From NCBI GenBank assembly GCA_019856515.1, contig CP082230.1, positions 4,340,001-4,404,000 of the forward strand: a stretch of 64,000 nt of DNA, written 5' to 3'. Below are positions 47,670 through 56,338 of the stretch, one piece after another. Position 1 is the stretch's first letter. Every line of letters starts with the position of its first letter. Origin of the DNA: Prolixibacteraceae bacterium. GTDB taxonomy: Bacteria; Bacteroidota; Bacteroidia; Bacteroidales; Prolixibacteraceae. A model generated the notes under the pieces. It did no database searches and was not told the DNA's origin. It was given only the letters and a program-made list of their open reading frames with translations. The translations under genes and the position numbers were made by a program.

Positions 47670-48881
47670 ATGATGAAGAATTGGTGTATTGCTGCAATAG
47701 CTCTTCTTGCTTTGGTTAGCTGTGGTGGTCAGCAGAAGCAAAAGAAGGACTTTATTGCTGATAATGTAATCTTTGCTGAAAAGCAGATTGGCTTAGAGTT
47801 TAAGAAAATGGATAGTTTGAATGTTATTCTTAATCCTAGAACTATTCTTCCTGACGGAGAGACACGTTATAACACTCCAATGCTTTGGACTAGTGGATTT
47901 TTCCCAGGTTCTTTGTGGTACCTATATGATCTTACAGGACAAGATGTTTGGAAAGATCGTGCCATGAAAGTGAATAAGACTATTGAAGAAGTACAGTATA
48001 ATACAAAGCACCACGATGTTGGTTTTATGATTTACTGTAGTTTTGGTAATGGTTACCGTTTGACTAAGAACCCAGAGTATAAGCAAATTATTATTAATGC
48101 AGCGAAGTCATTGAGTACACGTTTTCGTCCTAAAGTAGGATGTATTCAATCATGGGACGTAAACCATGGATGGCAAGCTAAGCGTGGATGGCAATGTCCA
48201 GTTATTATTGATAACATGATGAACCTTGAGTTGATGTTCGAGGCTTCTAAGTTATCTGGTGATAACTCATTTAGAGATATCGCTATCAAACATGCTAACA
48301 CAACTTTGGATCACCATTTCCGTCCTGACTATAGTTCATACCACGTGGTAGACTATGATAGTATTACTGGTCAAGTACGTAATCGTGTAACTGCTCAAGG
48401 TTTTGCTGATGAGTCAGCATGGTCTAGAGGTCAAGCATGGGCATTATATGGTTATGCTGTATGTTACAGAGAAACAAAAGATAAAAGATATTTAGATCTT
48501 GCAAATCACGTTGCAAACTTTGTTCTTTCACACCCACGTTTGCCAAAGGATATGATTCCTTTATGGGATTTTGATTGTACGGATAAATATAAAACCTTAA
48601 GAGATGCTTCAGCTGCTGCTGTAATCGCTTCTGGTTTGTATGAGTTGTCAACGTACAACGAAGGTGCACAAGGTGATAAGTTTAAAGCTGCTGCAGATAA
48701 GATGGTTGAGAGTCTTGGATCTCCTAGTTATAGAGCTAAGTTGGGAGAGAACAACAACTTCTTATTGATGCACTCTGTTGGTAGTATTCCTCACGGCGCT
48801 GAGATCGATGTACCATTGAACTATGCAGATTACTATTTCCTAGAGGCTTTAGTTCGTAAAAGAAATCTAGAGAAAAAGTAA
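47670..48881 (+). CDS. GH88 unsaturated glucuronyl hydrolase, lipoprotein
   Basis: A 403-residue enzyme with a lipoprotein signal (IAALLALVSCGG region, Cys18). ATG-ATG at 47670/47673 makes the start ambiguous by one codon. It has the GH88 (alpha/alpha)6 barrel with MLWTSGFFPGSLWYLYDLTG. The catalytic Asp lies in KHHDVGFM (D116) and the second in DNMMNLEL (D181), the pair that hydrates the vinyl ether of the substrate. ESAWSRGQAWALYGYAVCYR and HGAEIDVPLNYADYYFLEAL are further family blocks. It removes the 4,5-unsaturated uronate left by PL8 lyases from the oligosaccharide end, which then passes to KduI/KduD. Confidence 0.95.
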   Translation: MMKNWCIAAIALLALVSCGGQQKQKKDFIADNVIFAEKQIGLEFKKMDSLNVILNPRTILPDGETRYNTPMLWTSGFFPGSLWYLYDLTGQDVWKDRAMKVNKTIEEVQYNTKHHDVGFMIYCSFGNGYRLTKNPEYKQIIINAAKSLSTRFRPKVGCIQSWDVNHGWQAKRGWQCPVIIDNMMNLELMFEASKLSGDNSFRDIAIKHANTTLDHHFRPDYSSYHVVDYDSITGQVRNRVTAQGFADESAWSRGQAWALYGYAVCYRETKDKRYLDLANHVANFVLSHPRLPKDMIPLWDFDCTDKYKTLRDASAAAVIASGLYELSTYNEGAQGDKFKAAADKMVESLGSPSYRAKLGENNNFLLMHSVGSIPHGAEIDVPLNYADYYFLEALVRKRNLEKK

Positions 48882-48908
48882 TAGGTCTCATATTATTACA
48901 ATGCTTAA

Positions 48909-48941
48909 AGGGGTGTTTCTGAATGAAATACCTCTTTTTTT
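48909..48941 (+). terminator. Intrinsic terminator of the GH88 gene
   Basis: AGGGGTGTTTC / GAAATACCTCT hairpin (two G-T pairs, 4- to 5-nt loop) followed by seven T. It starts 28 bp past the GH88 stop. Confidence 0.8.
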
Positions 48942-49124
48942 ATGCTCTTTTTGTACAAGATTAGAGATTATGAGATGATTTTATTTAGTTTGTCATATAT
49001 TTATTTAGATATATTGTATTTTAGGAGATGTCCAAAACGAAAATGGGACTACCTGTGATATAATGTAGTACTTTCGTTTATAAGAATTTAATTTTATTGC
49101 AACAGTTTAAATAGGAAAACGTAT

Positions 49125-52100
49125 ATGAGAAACGATCATCACAAATGGAAAAGACAAGGTCTCTTGTTGTTTATTTGTTTTCTCTTAAGCAGTACTAAAG
49201 GTATTTGTGCTAATGAGATTACCTATAAAGGGCTTTTGTCATTCGAAACAAAAGTAGATGATTCATGGGTTGCCTCTACAGGATCTTCTTTGAGCATTTC
49301 GAAGTATCACTACAAGCATGGTGCTTCAAGTTTAAAATGGTCGTATGTGCCAGGTTCATTCATTGATGTTACGAATCTAAATGTATCATTGAAGAAGCAG
49401 AAGTATTTGGAGCCAACATTTGTTTGTTGGGTATACAACGAGCACCCAACGAGAGAGGGAAAGATGACTTTTCAGTTTTATAAGTCAGGAGAGAAGTCAT
49501 GTTGGTTTGACATGGGCATGAATTTTAAAGGATGGAGAGCAGTTTGGATCAACTATGAGAAGGACATGAAAGGTTCTCCTGTGGATGGAATGGATCAAAT
49601 GAAAATTGTTGCTCCCGCGGGTCATAAAGGGACATTATACTTTGATCATATGGTGTTATCAGAGACAATAGATTCTAGGTATCCTACCGGTGATTATCAA
49701 GTTCCATATGTTAATTTCTATTCGACGAATCATTGGCAGACGTTATTAAAATCGGCACTAAATAAGCCCAATATCCCTGTTCATGCAGTGACAGAGCAGG
49801 AGTTGGCTGATCTTAAGGCTATCGAGGCAAGGTTTAAGAATATGGTCTATTCGCCAACTTTAGTTACACCTTCCTCTTTGGCACGCTTAAGAAAGGATTA
49901 TGATTTTTATGGAATCCGTTTGAATCCAGATAAATCTCTTATAGGACGACCTATTATTTTCTCTCGTTTTGCGGATATGTACACTTCTCATACGAAGGAT
50001 ACGAAGAGTTATTTTAGACAAAATAAGATGGATATGAAGTCGTACGCTTCATTGATGTATCGTATTGCTTGTGCTTATGTGAGTGCAGACGGAGTGGATA
50101 ATGCAGATTCTATAAAGAAAGAGTTGGCTACCATGTTTCTTAATTTGCGTACGCATCTGATGGATCAAGGGTGGTGTGAAGGAAGTGGAATGGGAACTCT
50201 TCACCATTTAGGATATAATTTACGTAGTTTATATGATGCATATTTCTTAATGAGAGATGTGTTGAAGGCTGGACACTCTGTTGGTCAGGCTCAAAGAGAT
50301 TTGGCTTGGTTCAGCGGGTTAGGAGAGATATTAGTTTCTCCTAAAGAGAAAGGTATCAGTATCGATGCTTTTAATACAACCATCATGGGACGTCTGTCAA
50401 GTATTTTATTGATAGATGATCCATCTGTTCGAGTGCAGTATTTGAACTGTTTTGTTCGATATTTAAATAACGGGTTGGCATTGGCTCCTGGTTTAGAGGA
50501 TTCTTTTAAGCCTGATGGATCTGTTTTTCATCATGCGAATAACTATCCAGCTTATGCAACTGGAGGATATAAGAATGCTTGTAGAATGGTGTATGTCCTT
50601 TCGCAAACTGGTTTTGCTGTCAGTCCTGATGGACATAGGAACTTAAAGCGTTCTTTATTGATGACACGTCTGTATTGTAATAAGTATGTATGGCCACTGT
50701 CTTTATCTGGACGTCATCCAAAAGGAACAGGGCGTCTATTGACAGAATATTATAAGTATATGTCGTTGGCAGGTACACCTGATGGGGGTAATGAGATTGA
50801 TCCTGATATGGCAGGAGTGTTCTTACGCTTGGTGGATGATGCCGATTCAGATCCGCAAGCACAGTATATTGTAAAAAAAGGTGGTGTAGCAGAGGCCTTT
50901 CCTTCTGGTAATTGGACGATGAATTATTCTGCATTGTCTATTCACCGAAGAGATAATTGGTTGGTTACTGCACATGGTCACTCTAGATATTTATGGTCGT
51001 CAGAACATTATCCTGATGCAAATAATTATGGTCGTTATTTGACTTATGGAGCATTGGAAGTGTTGGCTTCTAGAACAGGAAGTACACCAAGTAATTTCAC
51101 GTCTGGTTTCAGGCAGTGGGGATGGGATTGGGCACGTATTCCAGGTACGACGACGATTCATCTACCTATTGATAGTCTACAGGCAGATATGAAGAAAGTG
51201 GACAATGTGAGTGGAAAAGAGGAGATGTTGTTATCGGATGAAGCTTTTTGTGGAGGATTGAATTTTGAGAAAAAGTATGGTGTTTGGGCTATGCGACTAC
51301 ATCAAAATGTGAAATATGATGCTTCGTTCAAAGCAAGAAAGTCTGTTTTCTTTTTCGATGATAAGATTGTCTGTTTGGGTTCGGATATACAGAATGAGAA
51401 TAGTCTGTTTTCGACAGAAACGACGCTGTTCCAAACCAATTTGAAGGGGAAAGACGAACCTATTGAATTGAATAAAAAAGAGATTAATAAGTTCCCTTAT
51501 GAGTGGCAGAATGATGTTACAGAACGTAGGGATACATATTTAAAAGATAATGTTGGAAATTTCTTCTATGTACCATACCGATATAATGTGGTCGTAGAGA
51601 GAAAACATCAAATTTCTAGAGATCAGTCAAGTAAGTACAGAACAGAGAATGATTTTGCTACAGCCGTAATTAATCACGGTAATGCTCCATCGGATGCTTC
51701 CTATGAGTATGTGATGTTGGTTCAGCCTTCTGATTCTGAAGTTAAGCATTTTATGAAGGCGATGCGTTATGATGATTCGCACCCATATTTTGTACAACAG
51801 AATGATCGTGAAGCGCATATTGTTGAGGATCATACATCTAATGTGAAAGGATATGCTTTTTTTGCGAGAAATCGTAATGTAGATGATGAGTTGGTGAGTG
51901 TCGTTGATATGCCATGTTTGATGATGAGTAAGATGGAAAAGAAAATACTTCATTTGAGTGTTTGTGATCCAGATCTCCATCTTTATAATGGTCCTGCAGA
52001 TGTTCAATTTGATGATAATGATAACTACGTAGAGCGTAGTGTGTATTCTAGAGATTGGTATAAAAACGAAGGTAAAGAATCAAAGATAAAGATTACCCTC

Positions 52101-52226
52101 AATGGCGATTGGTCGTTAGATGATGGAGCTAATTGTGTGGTTAATCATCTTAGTAATGGTAAAACTGAGCTGATCTTCTTGTGTCAACATGGAATGACCA
52201 ATGATGTGAAGCTAAAAAAGAATTAA
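49125..52226 (+). CDS. PL8 chondroitinase ABC-like lyase (divergent paralogue 3)
   Basis: A 1033-residue secreted lyase with a basic N-terminus and hydrophobic signal (GLLLFICFLLSSTKGICA). Binding domain (NFKGWRAVWINYEKDM) and helical domain are as in the other two, but it is the most divergent copy: the GTNHHYGYN block reads GTLHHLGYN. The tetrad is retained: H470 and Y477 in HHANNYPAY, R530 in SLSGRHP, E627 in WSSEHYPDANNYGRY. There is no sorting domain. The next gene, a sulfatase, begins 4 bp after its stop, so the two are translationally linked. It may prefer a differently sulfated glycosaminoglycan; that is inference. Confidence 0.92.
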   Translation: MRNDHHKWKRQGLLLFICFLLSSTKGICANEITYKGLLSFETKVDDSWVASTGSSLSISKYHYKHGASSLKWSYVPGSFIDVTNLNVSLKKQKYLEPTFVCWVYNEHPTREGKMTFQFYKSGEKSCWFDMGMNFKGWRAVWINYEKDMKGSPVDGMDQMKIVAPAGHKGTLYFDHMVLSETIDSRYPTGDYQVPYVNFYSTNHWQTLLKSALNKPNIPVHAVTEQELADLKAIEARFKNMVYSPTLVTPSSLARLRKDYDFYGIRLNPDKSLIGRPIIFSRFADMYTSHTKDTKSYFRQNKMDMKSYASLMYRIACAYVSADGVDNADSIKKELATMFLNLRTHLMDQGWCEGSGMGTLHHLGYNLRSLYDAYFLMRDVLKAGHSVGQAQRDLAWFSGLGEILVSPKEKGISIDAFNTTIMGRLSSILLIDDPSVRVQYLNCFVRYLNNGLALAPGLEDSFKPDGSVFHHANNYPAYATGGYKNACRMVYVLSQTGFAVSPDGHRNLKRSLLMTRLYCNKYVWPLSLSGRHPKGTGRLLTEYYKYMSLAGTPDGGNEIDPDMAGVFLRLVDDADSDPQAQYIVKKGGVAEAFPSGNWTMNYSALSIHRRDNWLVTAHGHSRYLWSSEHYPDANNYGRYLTYGALEVLASRTGSTPSNFTSGFRQWGWDWARIPGTTTIHLPIDSLQADMKKVDNVSGKEEMLLSDEAFCGGLNFEKKYGVWAMRLHQNVKYDASFKARKSVFFFDDKIVCLGSDIQNENSLFSTETTLFQTNLKGKDEPIELNKKEINKFPYEWQNDVTERRDTYLKDNVGNFFYVPYRYNVVVERKHQISRDQSSKYRTENDFATAVINHGNAPSDASYEYVMLVQPSDSEVKHFMKAMRYDDSHPYFVQQNDREAHIVEDHTSNVKGYAFFARNRNVDDELVSVVDMPCLMMSKMEKKILHLSVCDPDLHLYNGPADVQFDDNDNYVERSVYSRDWYKNEGKESKIKITLNGDWSLDDGANCVVNHLSNGKTELIFLCQHGMTNDVKLKKN

Positions 52227-52230
52227 ACCG

Positions 52231-53736
52231 ATGAGTAAAAACATATCACGAAGGAGCTTTGTAAAGCGAACTACGGCAGCAACGGCTGGGGTAGGATTAG
52301 TATCGAGTAATCTACTAAGTAGCTGTGCGAAGAATGAGGAGAAGAAGAGACCTAATATCTTATTTATTTTCCCTGATCAGTACAGAAAGCAATCGTTGGG
52401 ATTCTTAAAGAACGATCCTGTGTTGACGCCGAATATAGATAAGTTGGCGAGTGAAGGAGTTCACTTTACGGATGCTGTGAGTAACCATCCTTTATGTAGC
52501 CCTTTCCGTGGTATGTTATTTTCAGGGAAATATCCATTAAGCAATGGTGTTCAGTCTAATTGTCACTCTGGGCGTACTAAATATGGCAACTTTTTGAAGC
52601 CAGATGAAGTGTGTTTGTCTGATGTTTTGAAGAATGAAGGTTATGCAACAGGATATCTTGGTAAATGGCACTTAGATGGACCTACACCAACAAAACCAGG
52701 TGAACCTAATATTTGGGATTCGTATTGTCCACCGGGGGCACATCGTCATGGATTTGAATTTTGGTACTCTTATGGAACGCACAACCGTCATAACCATCCA
52801 TATTATTGGGTGAACGATGCGAAAGAGAGTGAGCGCACAGATGTCAATGAGTGGTCTCCAGAACATGAAGCGAATGTTTTGATTGACTATTTAGAGAATA
52901 AAGATGGTAAGTTTAGAGATGAAGAGAAGCCATTCTTTATGTGTTGGGGGATTAATCCTCCTCATACTCCATTTACGGAGGTTCCTGCAAAATATAAGAA
53001 ACGTTTTGAAGGGATGACCAACGAGGATCTATTGAATAGACCAAATGTGCAGACTGATTTTCCTGATTTCAACAGAGAGACTGGATTTGGAGATGCGGGT
53101 GTTGAGAAGAAACTATCGCAAGCAAAAGATTATTTCGCTTGTGTTGAAGGTGTGGATGATCAAATTGGTCGTGCCTTAGATGTTCTTGAGAAGCAGGGTT
53201 TAAAGGATGATACGATTGTGATTTTCTGTTCTGACCATGGGGAGATGTTGGGTAGTCACGGGTTGATGCATAAGAATGTTTGGTATAAGGAAGCATTCCA
53301 AATTCCATTTATTGTACGTTGGCCAAAGAATATACAGCCAGGTAATGATAATCTGTTGTTGAGTGTTCCAGATATTATGCCTACCCTTTTATCTTACTTA
53401 GGACTTAAAGATAAAATCCCTGCAGGAGTTGAAGGAAATGATTATTCTGCAGTATTTAGAGGAGAGAGTTTTGATAGGCCAGAAGCTGCACTATATTTCT
53501 TTGATAAGCCAGAAGAGGAGAATGAGAAACGTAGAGGGGTAAAGACTCATCAATATAGTTATGTTATTGCATACGATAAGAAGAATGAGAAGCACATCTT
53601 TATGTATGATGATATTAATGATCCGTACCAAATGACCAATATCGCTGGTCAGAAACCAGAGGTGGAAAAGGAGCTTCACTCCATGCTTGAGAAGTTGTTG
53701 CATGAGACGAAGGATTATTTTATCAGCTATATTTAA
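52231..53736 (+). CDS. Sulfatase, formylglycine-dependent (first of pair)
   Basis: A 501-residue S1-type sulfatase. The N-terminus combines a twin-arginine-like motif (SRRSFVKRT) with a hydrophobic stretch and SSCAK, so a Tat-exported lipoprotein is possible. The core begins RPNILFIFPDQYR (metal-binding D49, Q50). The activation motif is C89-S-P-F-R, where Cys89 should become formylglycine; Phe replaces the usual Ser/Ala at the fourth position. Later blocks are GKWHLDG, FFMCWGINPPHTPF, IVIFCSDHGEMLGSHGL and IPFIVRWP. It should remove sulfate from lyase products. Overall layout resembles iduronate/N-sulfoglucosamine-type family members; position specificity is not readable. Confidence 0.93.
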   Translation: MSKNISRRSFVKRTTAATAGVGLVSSNLLSSCAKNEEKKRPNILFIFPDQYRKQSLGFLKNDPVLTPNIDKLASEGVHFTDAVSNHPLCSPFRGMLFSGKYPLSNGVQSNCHSGRTKYGNFLKPDEVCLSDVLKNEGYATGYLGKWHLDGPTPTKPGEPNIWDSYCPPGAHRHGFEFWYSYGTHNRHNHPYYWVNDAKESERTDVNEWSPEHEANVLIDYLENKDGKFRDEEKPFFMCWGINPPHTPFTEVPAKYKKRFEGMTNEDLLNRPNVQTDFPDFNRETGFGDAGVEKKLSQAKDYFACVEGVDDQIGRALDVLEKQGLKDDTIVIFCSDHGEMLGSHGLMHKNVWYKEAFQIPFIVRWPKNIQPGNDNLLLSVPDIMPTLLSYLGLKDKIPAGVEGNDYSAVFRGESFDRPEAALYFFDKPEEENEKRRGVKTHQYSYVIAYDKKNEKHIFMYDDINDPYQMTNIAGQKPEVEKELHSMLEKLLHETKDYFISYI

Positions 53737-53766
53737 TTGGGAAGGAATTAAAAGATTACGTAAGCG

Positions 53767-55173
53767 ATGAAGAGAAGAGATTTTTTAAAGAAAGGTGCAC
53801 TAACAGCTTCTGCTGTTGGTGTGGCTTCTACTATGGGTAGTGCTGCTACGCCATTTAGAAGGAAGAAAAAAAATAGTCAGACACGTCCAAATATTCTTTT
53901 TGTAATGACTGATCAGCAGTGTGCTGAAGCGTTAAGTGCATATGGAAATAAGGATTTGAAGACCCCTGCAATGGATCGTATTGCCAAGCATGCGATGAAT
54001 TTTAAGAAAGCATATGCTACAACACCACTATGTGTCCCATGTCGTTGTAGTATGATGACCGCGATGTATCCTCATGAGATTAATGTACCTATTAATAACC
54101 TTAAGGCGGAATGGGATACTACGAAATTCCCTTATATGGGTAATGTGATGAAATCTGCAGGATACGATACGGGTTATGTTGGAAAGTGGCACTTGACAGC
54201 TGATCCGAAAGATATAAATGTTCATGGGTTTGATTATATAAAGCATGCTAGAGCCAATAATTTGGATCCAGATGTGGCTGGTTCATCTATCGAGTTCTTG
54301 AAGCAGAAGAGGGATAAACCATTTTTGTTGGTTTCCTCATTTGTTAATCCACATGATATCTGTCAGTGGGCTAGAGGAGAGGCGATGAAGAATGATGAGA
54401 TTGGTGTTCCTCCAGCTGGGGATCAGTGTCCTGCATTGCCAGATAACTTTGAGATTCCTGAGTTAGAACCAGATGTGATTCGTTATGTGCATTCGTTGTC
54501 GAAACGTACATATCCAACGGATAAGTGGAGTGACGAAAAGTGGAGACAGTATCGTTGGGCTTACTATCGTTTGATTGAAAAAGTAGATGCTCATTTGAAG
54601 CCTATTTTAGATGCACTTGAGGAGGAAGATCTATTAGATAATACGGTGATTATCTTTACGAGTGATCATGGTGATGGAAATGCGCACCATAAATGGAATC
54701 AGAAGCAGATTCTTTATGATGAAGCTGCTAGGGTACCTTTTATGATTAGCTGGAAAGGACATACGGAGGTGTGTGATTATACTGATCTTCCTGTTTCTAC
54801 TGGTATTGACCTTATTCCAACGATGCTTGAGATAGCAGGAGTAGAGGCCCCTTTGTATATGAAAGGGAAACCATTGTTCAAGTTGGCATTAGGTGATCGA
54901 TCTTCATTTGATCGTGAGTATACTATCTCGGAAACTGAATTCTGTTTGTCGAAAGTAACCTTTGGTGTAAAAGGACGTATGGTTCGTTCTGGAAAATATA
55001 AGTACGTAGTATATGAACAAGGTTACCGTAAAGAGCAGCTCTTTGATATGGATGCAGATCCAGGTGAGATGAAAAACTTGGCTTATGACAGTAACTATGA
55101 TGGTGTCAAGCGTAAACATATTGATGCCTTGAAGGTATGGATGAAGGATACAAGTGATTCATTTGAATTGTAA
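53767..55173 (+). CDS. Sulfatase, formylglycine-dependent (second of pair)
   Basis: A 468-residue S1-type sulfatase, 30 bp downstream of the first and only distantly similar. It starts MKRRDFLKKGALTASAVGVA, a twin-arginine-like signal. Core: RPNILFVMTDQQCAEAL (metal-binding D49, Q50). The activation motif is C89-V-P-C-R, again an uncommon variant, with Cys at the fourth position. Further blocks are GYVGKWHL, FLLVSSFVNPHDIC, VIIFTSDHGDGNAHHKWNQK and VPFMISWKG. With the neighbouring lyase it forms a three-gene plus-strand operon, ending at a strong terminator. The anaerobic or aerobic maturase needed for formylglycine is not in the window. Confidence 0.93.
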   Translation: MKRRDFLKKGALTASAVGVASTMGSAATPFRRKKKNSQTRPNILFVMTDQQCAEALSAYGNKDLKTPAMDRIAKHAMNFKKAYATTPLCVPCRCSMMTAMYPHEINVPINNLKAEWDTTKFPYMGNVMKSAGYDTGYVGKWHLTADPKDINVHGFDYIKHARANNLDPDVAGSSIEFLKQKRDKPFLLVSSFVNPHDICQWARGEAMKNDEIGVPPAGDQCPALPDNFEIPELEPDVIRYVHSLSKRTYPTDKWSDEKWRQYRWAYYRLIEKVDAHLKPILDALEEEDLLDNTVIIFTSDHGDGNAHHKWNQKQILYDEAARVPFMISWKGHTEVCDYTDLPVSTGIDLIPTMLEIAGVEAPLYMKGKPLFKLALGDRSSFDREYTISETEFCLSKVTFGVKGRMVRSGKYKYVVYEQGYRKEQLFDMDADPGEMKNLAYDSNYDGVKRKHIDALKVWMKDTSDSFEL

Positions 55174-55297
55174 TTCGCTATTAAATAATGGATAGAATTT
55201 AATGTTGAAAACATCAAGAGCCTTGCCAATTGTGACCTCTATTAGATTATTCAATCGTTAATTCGAATCTATATAGATGGGTATGCCTGTCAAAATA

Positions 55298-55360
55298 AAT
55301 ACCAATTCTATTTTAGATGATGGATTCACTTCATCTAAGATTAGAGTTGGTATTTTTTTT
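55298..55360 (+). terminator. Terminator of the lyase-sulfatase operon
   Basis: A 23-bp imperfect inverted repeat (ATACCAATTCTA...TTAGATGA / TCATCTAA...TTAGAGTTGGTAT) with a 10-nt loop is followed by eight T. It lies 125 bp past the second sulfatase stop. Confidence 0.8.
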
Positions 55361-56133
55361 GCTCTTTCTGGAACTTGGTGGGTGACCATAATAAATAGAA
55401 CACCATTATCACATCCGACCACAGCAATATCACCTTACTCTGCCCCACAAGCTACTTGCTCCTGCTTTTCCCCTGAGATGGCTCGAAGTTCATTCAAAGT
55501 TCACTCGAAGTTCATTCATCGATTTCCCATTTTGGGTGAGGGAATTTCGAATATACTTGGAATGATATCCAAGAGAAATCAGGGGATAGTAGCATGTTAG
55601 TCAGCTGATGGGGGCTTTAAAAGTTCTTTATGAATCTCGATTTATCTAAAACGTCTTAATCTCGCAGGTTGTATCCTTTAGGATACTATTTAGATAGGGT
55701 TTCCTTCGTAGTTTATTGATACTTCAAGGATACTTCATTGATAGTTCATTCATCAAAAATGTTTAATAGATCAATATTCTATTGTCATGCTATCGGTTTG
55801 GTGATGCAAAAGAGTTAACAATCCATAGCGATATGTGTTCGTGATGTTTTTGATGAAATTATTATCGTAATGGGTTCAAAAAGCTTAAACCTACACTAAA
55901 CGATGGTCTGTTTATCGTAATTTGATTGGAGAATATAGTGTTGTATTGATGATTTGGTTGCAATGCTATATGGTTACCCATCAAAACTTGGAAAGAGCCA
56001 TCGATATGAATGTTTTTTCTCTAGAGCGTATGATTTTTGGTTATAGAGAAGCTATCTCGTTGTAGAGTTTATCGTTTTTGAAATAGCATTTTGGATAGGG
56101 TTGTTTGTTGAATTACGTGACGATTAAACAAAC
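55361..56133. other. Intergenic region with a short tandem repeat
   Basis: About 770 bp with no supported gene. An 11-bp unit is repeated three times in tandem at 55488-55520 (GTTCATTCAAA, GTTCACTCGAA, GTTCATTCATC). The rest is AT-rich and unremarkable. Frames crossing it are short and lack family resemblance. Confidence 0.5.
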
Positions 56134-56215
56134 GAATGGCCTTGTATAGAGTAGTAAAATTTTAAGCAACAACACAACACATTAACGTATTAATTCTACT
56201 CTAACAAGGCCATTC
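56134..56215. repeat. Spaced inverted repeat downstream of lacI
   Basis: GAATGGCCTTGTATAGAGTA+G (56134-56154) pairs with CTACTCTAACAAGGCCATTC (56196-56215) with one bulged base; the 41-nt loop is AC-rich. It lies between convergent operons and has no T-run. A folded 3' region, a small mobile repeat or a protein site are possible. Confidence 0.7.
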
Positions 56216-56233
56216 AAATAGTAGTGACTACTA

Positions 56234-56251
56234 AAGAGGTTTAAACCTCTT
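56234..56251 (-). terminator. Perfect palindrome, possible lacI terminator
   Basis: AAGAGGTTTAAACCTCTT is an 18-bp perfect palindrome about 90 bp past the lacI stop. There is no T-run on the lacI side, so a terminator role is only suggested by its position. Confidence 0.4.
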
Positions 56252-56338
56252 AAAACGTAAATACTACATCTATTATCCCCTTTACACTTTTATACCGATA
56301 TACCCCCTTTGTACCCTACCCTAAAAAGTAATTATTTT

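Noticed and set aside
55277..55600. 107-codon plus-strand frame after the sulfatases
   Set aside because: It begins inside the terminator hairpin and runs through the 11-bp tandem repeats.
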